A DNA stretch of 64,000 nt from Lutraria lutraria (lineage: Eukaryota > Mollusca > Bivalvia > Venerida > Mactridae), in NCBI GenBank assembly GCA_964023205.1, contig OZ026838.1, positions 33,011,843-33,075,842 of the forward strand. Reading direction: 5' to 3'. Numbering within the stretch: the stretch's first letter is position 1; each line of letters starts with the position of its first letter. Below the pieces are notes generated by a model. It was not told the DNA's origin, searched no databases, and worked only from the letters and a program-made list of their open reading frames with translations. This document shows positions 1 to 11,416 of this stretch, piece after piece. The position numbers and the translations under genes are program-made.

Positions 1-126
1 ATAATGCAAGTGTATATGTAGATGCTGTACATTGGTTTACCTGGGGTCTTCCTCTACTTATAAAGATGGAAAGTCGCCACGCGACACTGACTGTTGGTAC
101 GGTGTTAAACCCTAGCGAATACATGT

Positions 127-290
127 ACTGTACAACCTCTCTAGAGCAAGATCCTCCCTTCAACAACAGCTGATTTTCACACAGGACGATTCAACCATTA
201 ATTAAACATCTCTAGAGCAAAAACCTCTCAACAACAACATAATTTTGCTACTCCCAAAGTGTGTTGCTTTGGAGAGGGTGCACAAGCGAA
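127..290. mobile_element. mariner-type MITE, diverged copy
   Basis: This is a diverged relative of the copies at 45995, 57991 and 60169. It starts TGTACAACCTCTCTAGAGC and has the same internal AGAGCAA/AACCTCT words and the same end (gtgttgctttggagag) as the 60169 copy. It lies next to exon 3 of the small secreted gene, probably in its following intron. Confidence 0.55.
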
Positions 291-312
291 TATTCTGTTA
301 TACAGATCTCAC

Positions 313-2313
313 CTCAAGTGCAGCAATACCAGTGTCACTATGTACAGCAATCCTCTCGTCATCAGTCAGTGTGAATATATAACATGTCTGACCATTGAGA
401 AGTAACATGTGGTGCTGAATTGGGAGGTAAATAATGTTCGAATATAATTGAAAGAGATGAAGGCTCGTATCACCTGATGGAATGAAATTAAAAAAAAACT
501 TCAGCTGTTGGTACTTTATTTAATTATGTAATGTACCTATACTGGCTATCCTGAATAAAAAGAACATCAAATAAAAAGGAAGGCTATGGCTGATATGTAA
601 TACAGGCCTTCATTCAGATATCTGTCGGGTTTAACAAAACAATGTATTTGTAGTTATATACAGCGACCGGCTTGCCTAATCAGTTTTCCAGGACTGTATA
701 CATAGTTCCCACATCTACAATATTTACCTCCCTTGGTGGCCATCTTTGTTGGCAAATTCAACAAGCATTGATAGAAGATATTTATGTTTTTGTTTTGATA
801 ATTCTAAATACAGGATATTTATATGTGACAACTACATTTTCTTAAACCTGATGTACTTATGGCCTTATCAACTTCATTATTAATTTTGTCTTTTATAAAT
901 TGAGTTGTTTAATAACCAATTTTCTTATTTTTCTGTTAAGCATATAAGAAATTTGCCAACTAAGATGGCTGCCAAGGGAGATAAATATTGTAGATATGGA
1001 ATCTATGTATTCTAATGAGTACTACTTTTCCACATATTGAGAAAAATGGACATCAAGTCAAATGTTCAAAAAGGCTATGAGTGCAGCCACCGGGATTCAA
1101 ACATGGATCGTCCGGTTACAAGCATAGCACACTGGATCACAGCCTTGGATACCTTCATTTAGAGGTATATCAGGCTTAATAAGTTTAAACGGACTGTTTA
1201 AGATGGTACACGATTATGTAAAGACAAATTTAATTAGTCTGTAATACATTAATTTCCTATTTTTCAAAATTTACTTACAGTTTGTGGTTCATACATAAAT
1301 TTAAAGGTATCGTGTTCGGATGGTTCCCTTGTTGGATGGCTATGATGTGGCCGGTGGGTAGTTGTGGTACCAGCCTGTAAAAATAAACCACATCTGATCA
1401 TGTTCGTCTTTTTTCTTTGAAATTCCATCCATCCATCCATCCATCCATTTATCAATCTATCTATCTATCTATCTAGCTATCTAGCTATACGGTCACACTC
1501 CTCTTTCGAGTGTTATGTACAGGGGCGCGTGCCATTAGTTAGGAGGGAAATAAAAAATAACTACAAGGAAAGTTCCAAGTAATTAGTGAGAATGTGAGTA
1601 GTAAAAGCAACATTAAGTACATTAACTGTGTTAGCTCTGAAGAGAAGAGGTTTAAAAAGTGTTAAAACATCCTTTGCTGATCTAATAATTCAGTTTTGAA
1701 ACTGCCTGCTTGAAACAATCAAGGCTAAGCATGACAGCAATATTTGGAGGTACATCTGTAACTGTGAAATATTTCAGCATCATTCATTGTAACAGAAATC
1801 CTGTTCCTTTATGGCACAGACAGCGATATACAGCAGCATACATATTGCTGATCGATCGGTGGCTTAATTATAGTTCATCTAGATTCCTTCCAATTGAAAC
1901 CAGACTGATTAATTGTTGTTGTATTACTTAAAGATGTTTATTAGAACCACAGATTGACAACTTCGACCACACAATGTCTGAGGTGAAATTAATTGGGTTC
2001 ATGTTTTATATTCATCGCCATTTTGTGGTTATTGACTTTTTATTTTAATGTATCGTTGTTATCGAGAATAATGTGCCAAAAGAATACATAGATTTATCAA
2101 TTGTAATGAGAAATTAAGTTCGACCCGCATGTTTGCGACGTGGCAACCAAATAAATAATTCACATTAATTGGGCAATATTGTAGATATCTATTGTTTGTT
2201 GAAGGACAGCACTACATGTATACATAAAATCATTTCGAACAATACGATGATAAATAGATATTTACCACGACAGCGGCAAGACAAATCACGCTAAAGATGA
2301 CAAGACGAATCAT
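313..2313 (-). CDS. secreted small protein, 5' part (partial, spliced)
   Basis: Three short minus-strand exons fit together, all in phase 0. Exon 1 (2313-2266) encodes MIRLVIFSVICLAAVV, a clean signal peptide, followed by a gtaaat donor. Exon 2 (1374-1279) follows a tttttacag acceptor, encodes a Thr/His/Pro-rich linker ending FKFMYEPQT, and ends at gtaagt. Exon 3 (414-313) follows ...aattcag, encodes 34 residues including NGQTCYIFTLTDDER, and ends at gtgaga. The gene continues past the left edge or ends in a small exon below position 120 that I could not settle. A leader, a linker and a short hydrophobic stretch with one Cys recall BRICHOS-type secreted proteins, but this is only a resemblance. 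A TATAAA lies about 40 bp upstream of the ATG. Splice sites and frame are seen directly; function is unknown. Confidence 0.5.
655..1145 (-). mobile_element. tRNA-headed SINE (family B), split by a MITE
   Basis: The two outer parts (655-700 and about 1008-1145) match the full copies at 28243-28440 and 31478-31702. The tail begins atatacagcgaccgg and the tRNA-like head, read on the minus strand, lies near 1080-1145. The join reads ggactgta/ttctaatg, close to the uninterrupted ctgtattctaat of the 28.2-kb copy. The piece at 701-1007 is therefore a later insertion. Confidence 0.55.
701..1007. mobile_element. MITE with ~65-bp inverted repeats and TA target
   Basis: The left arm (CATAGTTCC, then ACATCTACAATATTTA, then CTCCCTTGG and TTGGCAAATT) is repeated in inverse orientation at about 935-1007. 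A TA dinucleotide stands at each edge, so TA (possibly TATA) is the target duplication. No coding capacity is seen. It is inserted in the family B SINE. Confidence 0.65.
1425..1487. repeat. microsatellite (ATCC)n and (ATCT)n
   Basis: About six ATCC units run straight into about eight ATCT/AGCT units. It lies in intron 1 of the small secreted-protein gene. Confidence 0.85.
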
Positions 2314-2351
2314 GTTGCACGATATTCTTCTAGAATGATGTTACTCCAAGC

Positions 2352-2358
2352 CTTTATA
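2352..2358 (-). promoter_or_regulatory. TATA box of the small secreted-protein gene
   Basis: TATAAAG reads on the minus strand about 40 bp upstream of the exon 1 ATG at 2313. That places a start site near 2328 and a very short 5' leader. It is a pattern match supported by its position relative to a good signal-peptide exon. Confidence 0.35.
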
Positions 2359-2619
2359 ACAGTAGAACAGTTATTCTCTTACTGTCTTTATTTTATTTCC
2401 TTATCTGTGTGAACATTTCAGCTGTTTACTGTAGAGATTATCTAAAGGAATACATGACCAAAGACTTACAAATATTACTATATAAGGATCATTTATTTCT
2501 AAAACAGACCATAGGTCCGCGGATTTGAACCCGACCTAGTCACAAGAGAGTGATTCAAACTGGTAAGAGACTGTATGAACCTACTGCGAGACGTACTGGT
2601 AATGCTTCGACTCATCAAG

Positions 2620-3597
2620 AGTAAGACCAGTCATAAACGGTCTCATAGGGAGCTAGGTCATAAATGGACACATATGGACTTAGGTCATAAATGGGCACAT
2701 CAGGAGCTAGGTCATAAATGGACACATAGGGACTTAGGTCATAAACGGTCTCATAGGGAGCTAGGTCATAAATGGACACATCAGGAGCTAGGTCATAAAT
2801 GGACACATGGTGGCTTAGGTCATAAATGGACACATCAGGAGCTAGGTCATAAATGGACACATGGTGGCTTAGGTCATAAATGGACACATCAGGAGCTAGG
2901 TCATAAATGGACACATGGGGACTTAGGACATAAATGGAATTACCAGGAGCTAAGTCATAAATGGACACATAGGGACTTAGGTCATAAATGGACACATCAG
3001 GAGCTAGGTCATAAATGGACACATAGGGACTTAGGTCATAAATGGACACATGGGGACTTAGGTCATAAATTGACACATGGGGACTTAGGTCATAAATGGG
3101 CACATAGGGACTTAGGTCATAAATGGGCACATGGGGACTTAGGTCATAAATGGACACATGGGGACTTAGGTCATAAATGGACACATGGGGACTTAGGTCA
3201 TAAATGGGCACATAGGGAATTAGGTCATAAATGGACACATGGGGACTTAGGTCATAAATGGACACATGGGGACTTAGGTCATAAATGGGCACATGGGGAC
3301 TTAGGTCATAAATGGACACATGGGGACTTATGTCATAAATGGACACATGGGGACTTAGGTCATAAATGGGCACATCATGAGCTAGGTCATAAATGGACAC
3401 ATGGGGACTTAGGTCATAAATGGGCACATCAGGAGCTAGGTCATAAATGGACACATGGGGACTTAGGACATAAATGGGCACATCAGGAGCTAGGTCATAA
3501 ATGGACACATAGGGACTTAGGTCATAAATGGACACATCAGGAGCTAGGTCATAAATGGACACATAGGGACTTAGGTCATAAATGGACTTACCAGGAG
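2620..3597. repeat. 27-bp minisatellite, about 36 copies
   Basis: The unit is GGTCATAAATGG, then ACACAT, then a variable GGGGACTTA or CAGGAGCTA. Period 27 is a multiple of three, so both strands stay open: the plus strand reads GHKWTHGDL repeats inside a 372-aa frame (2575-3693) and the minus strand reads VSIYDLSPH repeats (315 aa). Variants such as THRDL/THQEL alternate in places, hinting at a 54-bp higher-order unit. Unique sequence on the plus frame continues for about 30 codons past the array. No splice sites, signal peptide or promoter support a gene, so I call it a minisatellite; a repetitive protein cannot be excluded. Confidence 0.8.
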
Positions 3598-5667
3598 CCT
3601 AAAATGTTGAACGACCAAACCGAAACGCTCGTTGTTAAGAGTTTCTTGGGTAGCAAAATGGTTGACTGCGACGAAATATTGCCGACAAGTTGATATAGAG
3701 CTAATTTTCTTCCATGTTCATCGATTCAGAAAAAAAAACTGGTGGCGATAGATAAAGAATAAGTTAGTCTAACGAATCATGCACGGATTATTAACTCGTA
3801 AACATTGCTTTCGGTTGTAGCGCGTTTGTTCGAGATCGTGTAAAATGCGTCGGATTTTAGACGCTTTTGCTAAAAGAAAACGTTTATAAAATAATTACCG
3901 TTCATATGAATTGCTGGAAGTTATGTTTTTTATGTTTGGCATTGCATGGCAATACGACAGGCACACAAAAATATTGATACAATGACATTTGTACAAATTA
4001 TGGGCAATTTTGTTGCGTGTTTCAGCTAAAGGAAAACCCCTTGTATCTATATACTTTAGTACGTGTATTTAGACACTTTTTTCGCTTTTTTGTGTCAGTC
4101 CCCTATGGTCAAATGTATTTAAAAAGTGTTAAAAGTAAATCATATTCTTTGTTGTGGTCACGCTAATTAATGGGAGTCTCCATTAAAGAGTGATTACGTA
4201 CTTACAATGTATGCAAATTTCTTCCCAGAGAGGACTTGAAATGGAGAATTCCTGACCAGCGTTCATCTTATACATTATTTATGATTATTACTATTTGTAT
4301 AATAAGGTCAGAATAAAATAGTCATGTTTCTGGTTACCCGGTGGATGCCATTGGTTGGTACAGATCCTTAAGTTTCTAACTGTAAAATATAAGGTACGAA
4401 AATATCTGGGTACCATGTCGCACATCCGAAATACGAAATGCATCACTGCAGTTTGGACAACTTGTTGAAATAGAGAAAAAATGTATTGCTACCTACATAC
4501 TCTTTGTTTTGTCAAGATACCATTAATGTGGCCTTTTTTCTAGTATTTCTAAAATGCTTTCCTTATATTTGTTTTCATGCATTTAATGCATACGTCAAGT
4601 ACATCGTATCATTAATCATTAAAGTACATCTTCACAATCCCGAACGTAGTATTCCAAATTGCACTTTAAAACGAACTCGTTTTTGTTAAATTGCATGATG
4701 AATAAAAATCATGACTTAATGACAACATAACTTTCGGTTATACAATATTACGTGCCTGTAACACTTTAAGTTCCACAAAACATATGACGCACAGGGCGCG
4801 TAAATAAAACAAAATGTTAACAACTGTCATTTAATTAGTATGTTTTAATATATGTAACTCATTCATTATTCAACTTATTTATTAGCTCGTTACATAATTT
4901 ATACAGTTCGCGATATGTACATATATGGTAATGCCTGACATTGTATAATGTAAATACGTTGTATTTAATAAACATATTTACCAGAGAGGTTCTCGACAGA
5001 TTATATCTCATTTTCCGTCACGTCATCTTAGCAGTGTCATTTGTAAAGTATTCCTTTATTATTTCCGACAATTATTTGGGCAGTGATCAAATATATTAAA
5101 AAAATAACTTTCATTTTAAACTACATTGTAATTTATGTAAATAATGGGCGGACGCGTATAGTTTTATACAATCTATTTGAGGACGCTGCGGTCAAATACA
5201 TGCATTAATTAAATATTAATTAGTAATAATTACAAATAAATTTAGTTCTTCGCCTATTAGCATTCAAATGATGTTCCATATGAAATATAGTTCAATAGAC
5301 CGATAAAAAATTGGTACAAGATGTATTTGTTAATTTGTATTTCCAAAGATAGATGATTTTATCACTTCATTCAAGGTTGTTTAATGTATAAAAAGTAGGG
5401 CTTACTAAGTGCACTGGACCATGTGACCTGAAACATGTATATATATACGTATGTAATAAAATAAAAAATATTGAATCTTAAATTTTACAGATTCTAATTT
5501 GTCCTTCTAATTATAATTTAGTTTCATTTGTTTGGAAAAAAAACTGATATTCTGCGATTCAGTTTTCAGTACGGATATAAAGAGTGCTGCTTATGTAAGT
5601 CAAAGGGTTACTAATGCTATAGCTTTCATGATGTATAATATGGGCATTTGTATTTTAGATTATTTGA
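3598..5667. other. intergenic, no gene seen
   Basis: AT-rich sequence. The only structure found is a dispersed repeat copy at about 3950-4135. The open frames here are short and lack coding character. Confidence 0.6.
3950..4135 (-). repeat. dispersed repeat, inverted relative of 40750-40915
   Basis: The reverse complement aligns with 40750-40915 over blocks such as TATAGATACAAGGGG, CGCAACAAAAT and ACAAATGTCAT. It shows that the second copy is a pre-existing repeat into which the 40.9-kb foldback element jumped. Confidence 0.55.
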
Positions 5668-5895
5668 ATGATTGAGAAGGGGCTAAAAAAGGCTGATAGG
5701 TTAAATATGGCTTACTTGACATTAGGTGCTGTTTTAAACAAATGTGGAATAAATGAAGCCAAAAATAAGAGTTGTTCCCCTTCACATATCATGTCATTTT
5801 TAGAATTACCTAAAGACATGACCATGAGAATCACTGATGAAGGATCATTATTACATGCCTGGGTTAATAATTATAAGAGAAAAGAGGCATATTGA
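5668..5895 (+). CDS. hypothetical small ORF, possibly an exon fragment
   Basis: The 75-codon frame has more varied, coding-like composition than other short frames nearby (for example LTLGAVLNKCGINEAKNK and FLELPKDMTMRITDEGSLL). A tgtattttag acceptor-like site lies just upstream. I do not recognise it, and no partner exon was found. It could be a decayed retrocopy or transposon piece. Confidence 0.2.
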   Translation: MIEKGLKKADRLNMAYLTLGAVLNKCGINEAKNKSCSPSHIMSFLELPKDMTMRITDEGSLLHAWVNNYKRKEAY

Positions 5896-6831
5896 CACAA
5901 TTTACTGTGGTCTTTAACAATGCATGCCATTTATTGTACATTTGTAATGTGAAAAAGTAAATGTATCTACATGTATATAACATACTAAGATGCACATCCA
6001 ACTATCCAAAGATTTACATTTGTTCCTACGCCTATGATAAGTTCAACTTACTTAGATATATAACTAGTAATTTCCGCGTAATCGTCATACAATGCATAAT
6101 TTAGACTTCTAGAGTCGATGAACGTATTTAGTCGGTTGGTTATTGTTTTGCACTGGACCAGAACGCTTTAGCATGCGTTGACATACCCGTCCCAGCATGC
6201 TGTTTTTACCGAAGCCTATATATACGAAGATAAGGAGGCTATAACTAATAATGAGATGGTGGGCTTAAGTTTGAGTCGACGTTGAAATGATGTTTTATAC
6301 CGTACAAAAACATATCCGTAAACACGTTACATTTACGCCCTTTAAATCACAACCACCAATGCTAAAAATGTAAATGTCTGCGTCAAATACTAAGAAAATA
6401 ACATTTTTTCTCATAAACAACAACAGGATATCCTATTTTTAAACCAAATAAATAGTATATTTTGTCAATTAGTCGTACATGTATTCCTTGAATTTATCAT
6501 AATACAATATAATTATGTCCTTGATTAAAAAAGATAGACATAACTGGCTAAAAATAAACAAGACATACACTCCCACACAAAATGATAAGTCAGATATTTC
6601 TTACTTTATGATGACATCATAAAATAGTTTATAATTGTCACTCGATCTCGTGATGTCATTGAAAAACAACGTGGATTCGAATCGTATATTCATGTCTAAA
6701 CTGACTAAGTCTTTGCAACAATGTTCTTGAACTCTTATTCTAGGATTGGATGTTAGTTATTTACAACACGTGCAATGCATTAAGGCCAGGTAAAATAGTT
6801 AAGAGTCCGGACTGGACTAAAAATGAATGTA

Positions 6832-6872
6832 CAGTAAAACCTTGATTATCCGAACACCGATTATCCGAATGT
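6832..6872 (+). mobile_element. pogo/Tigger-like terminal fragment
   Basis: A TA dinucleotide precedes CAGTAAAACCTTGATTATCC, followed by GAACACCGATTATCCGAA. This is the typical terminal sequence of pogo-class Tc1/mariner elements. The other end was not found, so it is a solo end or a badly decayed copy. Confidence 0.4.
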
Positions 6873-7194
6873 ATGTATTTATCTAGCAAGACTTTTCTAC
6901 TTTTCCAAACACACATTTCGCAGTTTAGAATCACGATTTGTCCCTATATAATTATGTTCGTGGTGATGATATTTGCTGTTAGGCGCCGCTTGAAAACAAG
7001 GGTCAGCAAAACATGTTTTTGTAACTTGAAAGTAGCGACAAAGTTTGATGAGTTTACATGAAAAAAAATGTCTGTTTGGGTATAATAATCACGGAAACTG
7101 AGTGCCTATGGGCCAGTCAGGTTTACAATCGGGAACACCAATACATTTTCTTGGCCTTACTAAGCCATGTTTGTGATTAGCGGCGACGTACAGA

Positions 7195-10100
7195 GGTATT
7201 AGACTATGGGGCACCAATACCCCCCCCCCCCTCCCCCCCCCGGAGGCATTTTTCTACAGTATGTTTTTCTGAAAGTGTATGGAAAGACCTACCAAATCCC
7301 AGTGTCTACCATCTGGATGTTGGGGCTTTACTCCGTTACCGCCATTTTGGGGCGTTACCATAATTGAAATTTTAAAGTTATCACAATACCGCAAAGACAT
7401 CAAAATACTTTGTGTTAAAGGCTTTGTAATTATGATTATAAGCACAGAGAATGTAAACAAGAGTGTAGAAATATTAAACTCATCATCAAATGTGGTATAA
7501 TTTACGTTACCAATATCATACCACTGAAATAAGGTCACATATACTCTAAAATAGTCGATTATCATCATATACTTACTGTTTCTGGATCGAGCAGAACACT
7601 ATCTAATGAGTAAATGGTACTCAATTGTATTATATGTTGACAAGGTGAAAAAAAGGTCACAATAATGCAGAAAATATGTGTATATTATTAACCGCATGCG
7701 TTACCAAAATATAACTATGAACATAAGTGCATGTATAACTAAACCTTGATATTTTTGCATCAGACATTATACAATCTAAAGTGGCATTCAGGCTTAAATT
7801 TTAAAAAAACATTTCATCATAAAATTTTCATATCAATCAATCAATCAAATCAAAGCAATCAGTTGTAAATAAATAAATAATTTTATTAATCAAATAAATA
7901 ATTAATTTAGTCTATCAATTTCATAGTAATTTATAGATATGTTTCTTTTTTCAATGATTATGCAATTTTAACCTGTGACCTAGCAGTGGCCATGATATCG
8001 TACTCATTGGTTTGGCAGTTTCCGGAACAAATTCACTAATGTCATAGTGAGAACGGGTGAATTTCACACACGTATGCTCCATCTTCGATACATCTAGGTA
8101 AAGTAATGAACGACAGTGGTCTCGCGGAACTTATGATAAATTCCGGAATTGTGCCAGTGGTTCTCTTGACAAAGTGACGTCTGGGAAACACTAAAACCAT
8201 GCTCTATGGGAGCACAAGCCCTTATCGAAGGGTCAATTACCCCGGCCAAGATTTGAAGAAACACAACCTTTCACACAGAGTATTTCAGCATAATATAATA
8301 ACTCAGATACGAGCAGAACGTAACGCATTTGGCCTGCTTATGCTCCTGTCAGTTCAACATGACATAGACCTGAAGCTTACCTGGTCATTTCTTCTAGGTC
8401 GAGTGCCTTATATTGAATCACCAATAGAACCAACAACTAGCCATTCTACAGAAGGCGCATCCTATGTTGTTAATGGTAACGCCTAATTGGGTAACTGCAG
8501 AGTCTAATAGCAGTTCCGGACACATTCGAGCAAGTAGTTGAGGCGATTTCTTATCAGTTGCCTAAAACGTCTCGTGTATACTTTATATCAGACACTTCAA
8601 ACAGTCTATTAAATCAGATGAGTGCCGATGACGTTTGGCAGCTCCAACGTTCTTGCTCTCAGGTAAAAAAGCAATAACTCCATAAAATCGGATGGGCTTC
8701 ATATCTAATGACGACAATAAGACACAGTCAATAAAGCTAATCTTTGAGCAGTCTTATAGAGATGGCGTCACAGTCACACTAACTGAGATTCAAAGCAGTC
8801 TGGAGCAAAGTTTAAATGTGTTAGACAAAACCATCGTTAAACCATTTAAAGGCCTGTGTTATCATCATTTTGAATTAAAATTTGAATGTCAAGTATGTAT
8901 AGTCTGTACAGATGTACATCATTTGACCAATTAACCACAATTACCAAGGAAAAGCTATCATGTGTCAATACGCAATCTCACTAATCTCAGAGACAATATA
9001 GTGTTCCAGCGCTACTTTACTGAATGAAACTATTTTCAATATGTAGTGAATTTCGTTACCTCAACAGTTAATGATGAAACGGAGGAAAAAACAGAATCCT
9101 GCATATATCTCCAACCTTTATCAAAACTGCAAAGTCTGCAATGTATACTTATACTATTTTTCAAAGCGGATGTATATGCGTCACGTAATTGCAATTAGAA
9201 AAAGTAATGTATAGCTATAGGAGCTTTGCTCCTATAAATGAAGATTACATGACACTATTAGCCAATTTACCACGCATGTTTGTTCGGATGAACTTTACAG
9301 TGCCATTGAAACATTTGTATGTGTTTTGTTTGGTCATTAAAAATACGACATCAATAAACTGAGGTATGACAAGTATCAAAGCCATGGTTGTGTTCTGAAC
9401 GCTTTAAGTGGTATGGACATGAGCTTACTCACTCCCTGCAGATCCCGTCTCGTATGTTCAATTTATTACGGATAGTTATAAGGTGTATATTTGGACCCAT
9501 GCAAAGAGGGCAATCTTGATCTTCTAAAAGTGGATGAAAGTGGTTGGAAATTCGGTCCTGACAACATGCTGGAATACAACTGGTACGAGGATAATATTGT
9601 GCCAAAGGCTAGCGACACAGAAGACACTGATGATAAAAACGACATTGAGCTAATTAGTATGGTCGATGCTGTCTATGACACAGAAAAGTGATGAGGATTT
9701 GTGAAATTCGTGAACGTTTGCTATCAGAACAACAAAAATACCTTGATGACAATATGTACAGCTAATGAAATCTGACATAACATACAATATTGCACTTAAG
9801 TATATATATATAAATAATCATGTAACAAATGGTAACGTAAATGACACATATATGTGTGTCAATGGCACGATGTTTTATTGCACTGTCGCTGTCATTGTAA
9901 ATTTGATTGTTTCATAGATGCATATTCTTAGAATACATTCGATGATGATTTTATAACAGTTTTATAGAAATGTTGTTACTCGTTTATGAATAATTTCAAA
10001 CGTAACACAAATAAAACCATGTAACGTAAAACACAATCAGTGATGAATTTAAAAAGTTGGAATGTTAATTTACATGTACGTATTCCCAGTAACCAAGTAT

Positions 10101-10860
10101 AAACATTTTGTATATCAAATCAATGTTTTATGCACTGTAAAGTGTGTTAAACACTTATCGTGATAAAGGTAACGTTATGTAACGTAAACTACTATTATCC
10201 CAGTCAAACTTTACAACATTTGTAACTAGAAATGTTTTCCAGTTATGGGTATTAATGAATGCATCATGGTTACCTATCACTGTATACCTATTTGATCATA
10301 GCATGTGATCACAGTAATATAAATGATTTCCATGTAACACGTATACTTTTATATGTAACGTATTTTACGTAAAATGAAGACATAAACGAGCATTCAATGA
10401 AAGAAAAACATGAACATGTGGTAGTATTTGCCTAATATGAATAAAAACATTGTTTACGACTGCTTTTGTGTTAATTTAACATATACAACTGTCATTTCCT
10501 TGTCATTTTAGGGTAACGCAGGGTAACGTAAATTACAGAGCATATATAGTGCAATAAAGTGAAAAACATGCTTTTGATCGATAAGTAAAGCCACTGCTAA
10601 CTTATTATGGTCAAAGGAATTGTTCAAATTGATGAATTATTGAAAATGTCTAGAATAAGACTTCTAACAAAATAAAATTATTGTCAAACGTATTTTTCGG
10701 TAACGGTAATTAGCATGCTGTAGTTCACAAACGCCCCAACGCCCAGATTGTAGACACTGGAAAAATGATCAGCAGGCATGGAGCTTTCAAAAAAATGGTG
10801 TCTACAAAAATGCCTCCGGGGGGGGAGGGTTTCGCCCAGTAGCCCATAGCCTATATTCCC
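7195..10860 (+). mobile_element. ~3.65-kb DNA transposon with long TIRs and GTAACG subterminal motifs
   Basis: Long imperfect inverted repeats bound this region. The left end (about 7195-7345: TAGACTATGGG, a C-run, GGAGGCATTTTTCTACA, CAGTGTCTACCATCTGG, GTTGGGGC, CCGTTACCG) is matched in inverse at about 10695-10855. CGTTAC recurs on the left (7334, 7353, 7505, 7699) and its complement GTAACG at least eight times on the right (9832, 10021, 10169, 10179, 10355, 10513, 10523, 10700). A decayed coding region at 8.2-9.7 kb lies between. The target duplication is unclear, perhaps TA. No DDE transposase is visible, so the superfamily is not assigned. Confidence 0.6.
8199..9691 (+). pseudogene. decayed coding region inside the 7.2-10.9 kb transposon
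   Basis: Collinear plus-strand segments look coding but are separated by stops and frame changes. They are 8199-8486 (ERNAFGLLMLLSVQHDIDL), about 8505-8685 (VPDTFEQVVEAISYQLP, RVYFISDTS), 8692-8934 (NDDNKTQSIKLIFEQS) and 9491-9691 (ESGWKFGPDNMLEYNW followed by an acidic tail). From memory, their order and style resemble a large uncharacterised protein family repeated many times in mollusc and cnidarian genomes: a segment with a DNKTQLI-like motif and a C-terminal GW...W-acidic tail. That match is recollection and not a search result. The position between the inverted repeats suggests cargo or the element's own protein. Confidence 0.45.
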
Positions 10861-11202
10861 TCCTAATTTCACACAAGAATAGTCTTTTATTAACATTGAT
10901 AGATAAAGAGCTTTGTCATAACTACGATTTTTATATCTATAAACAAGTACAATGGAATATTCTTATAAAATGAGTTATCAACGTATCAACATATTGATTA
11001 GTGACAGACTGGTTTTGATAAATTTGATAAAGGTTTTTAATCAGTATTGCATTTACTCTATACGTGAAGAAATCTTGTGTACAATGAATTCATGTCTTCG
11101 ATTTTATTAGGCCTACTTAAAAAGTAAGATACAAAAACCAAGCATCCGTACATGTGCAGTTTTCCTTCCAAGTCATTCCTATATTATCACCTCGTTCACA
11201 CT

Positions 11203-11345
11203 GCATGGTAACTGTATCATGGATAGATTATAAATAAATGAATAATAAATAAATACTAATTTAAACACTAATAAAAAAATCCCTATTTATTATGTTAACA
11301 TAGTTATATAAATAGTGTTCATGTAAAAAATATTATATACTTATA
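11203..11345 (+). mobile_element. AT-rich MITE, partial copy
   Basis: Starts GGTAACTGTATCATGGATAG and shares the AATAAATA-rich body and the ...ATAAATAGTGTT word with the full copy at 14041-14212. The right end is missing. Confidence 0.5.
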
Positions 11346-11416
11346 AAAAAAGTTAAGCAAGTTTGGAAATAACTGTTTTGTAATCGAAGGGTTATACACA
11401 AAATTCACAGCACATG

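Noticed and set aside
26..118. Possible last exon of the small secreted gene
   Set aside because: Several weak acceptors give different short ends in different frames; none is clearly better, so it is not called.
2615..3562. 315-aa minus-strand frame of VSIYDLSPH repeats
   Set aside because: A by-product of the 27-bp period of the minisatellite; no promoter, splice or unique termini.
4486..4689. 67-aa frame
   Set aside because: Non-ATG start, AT-rich composition, no splice or domain support.
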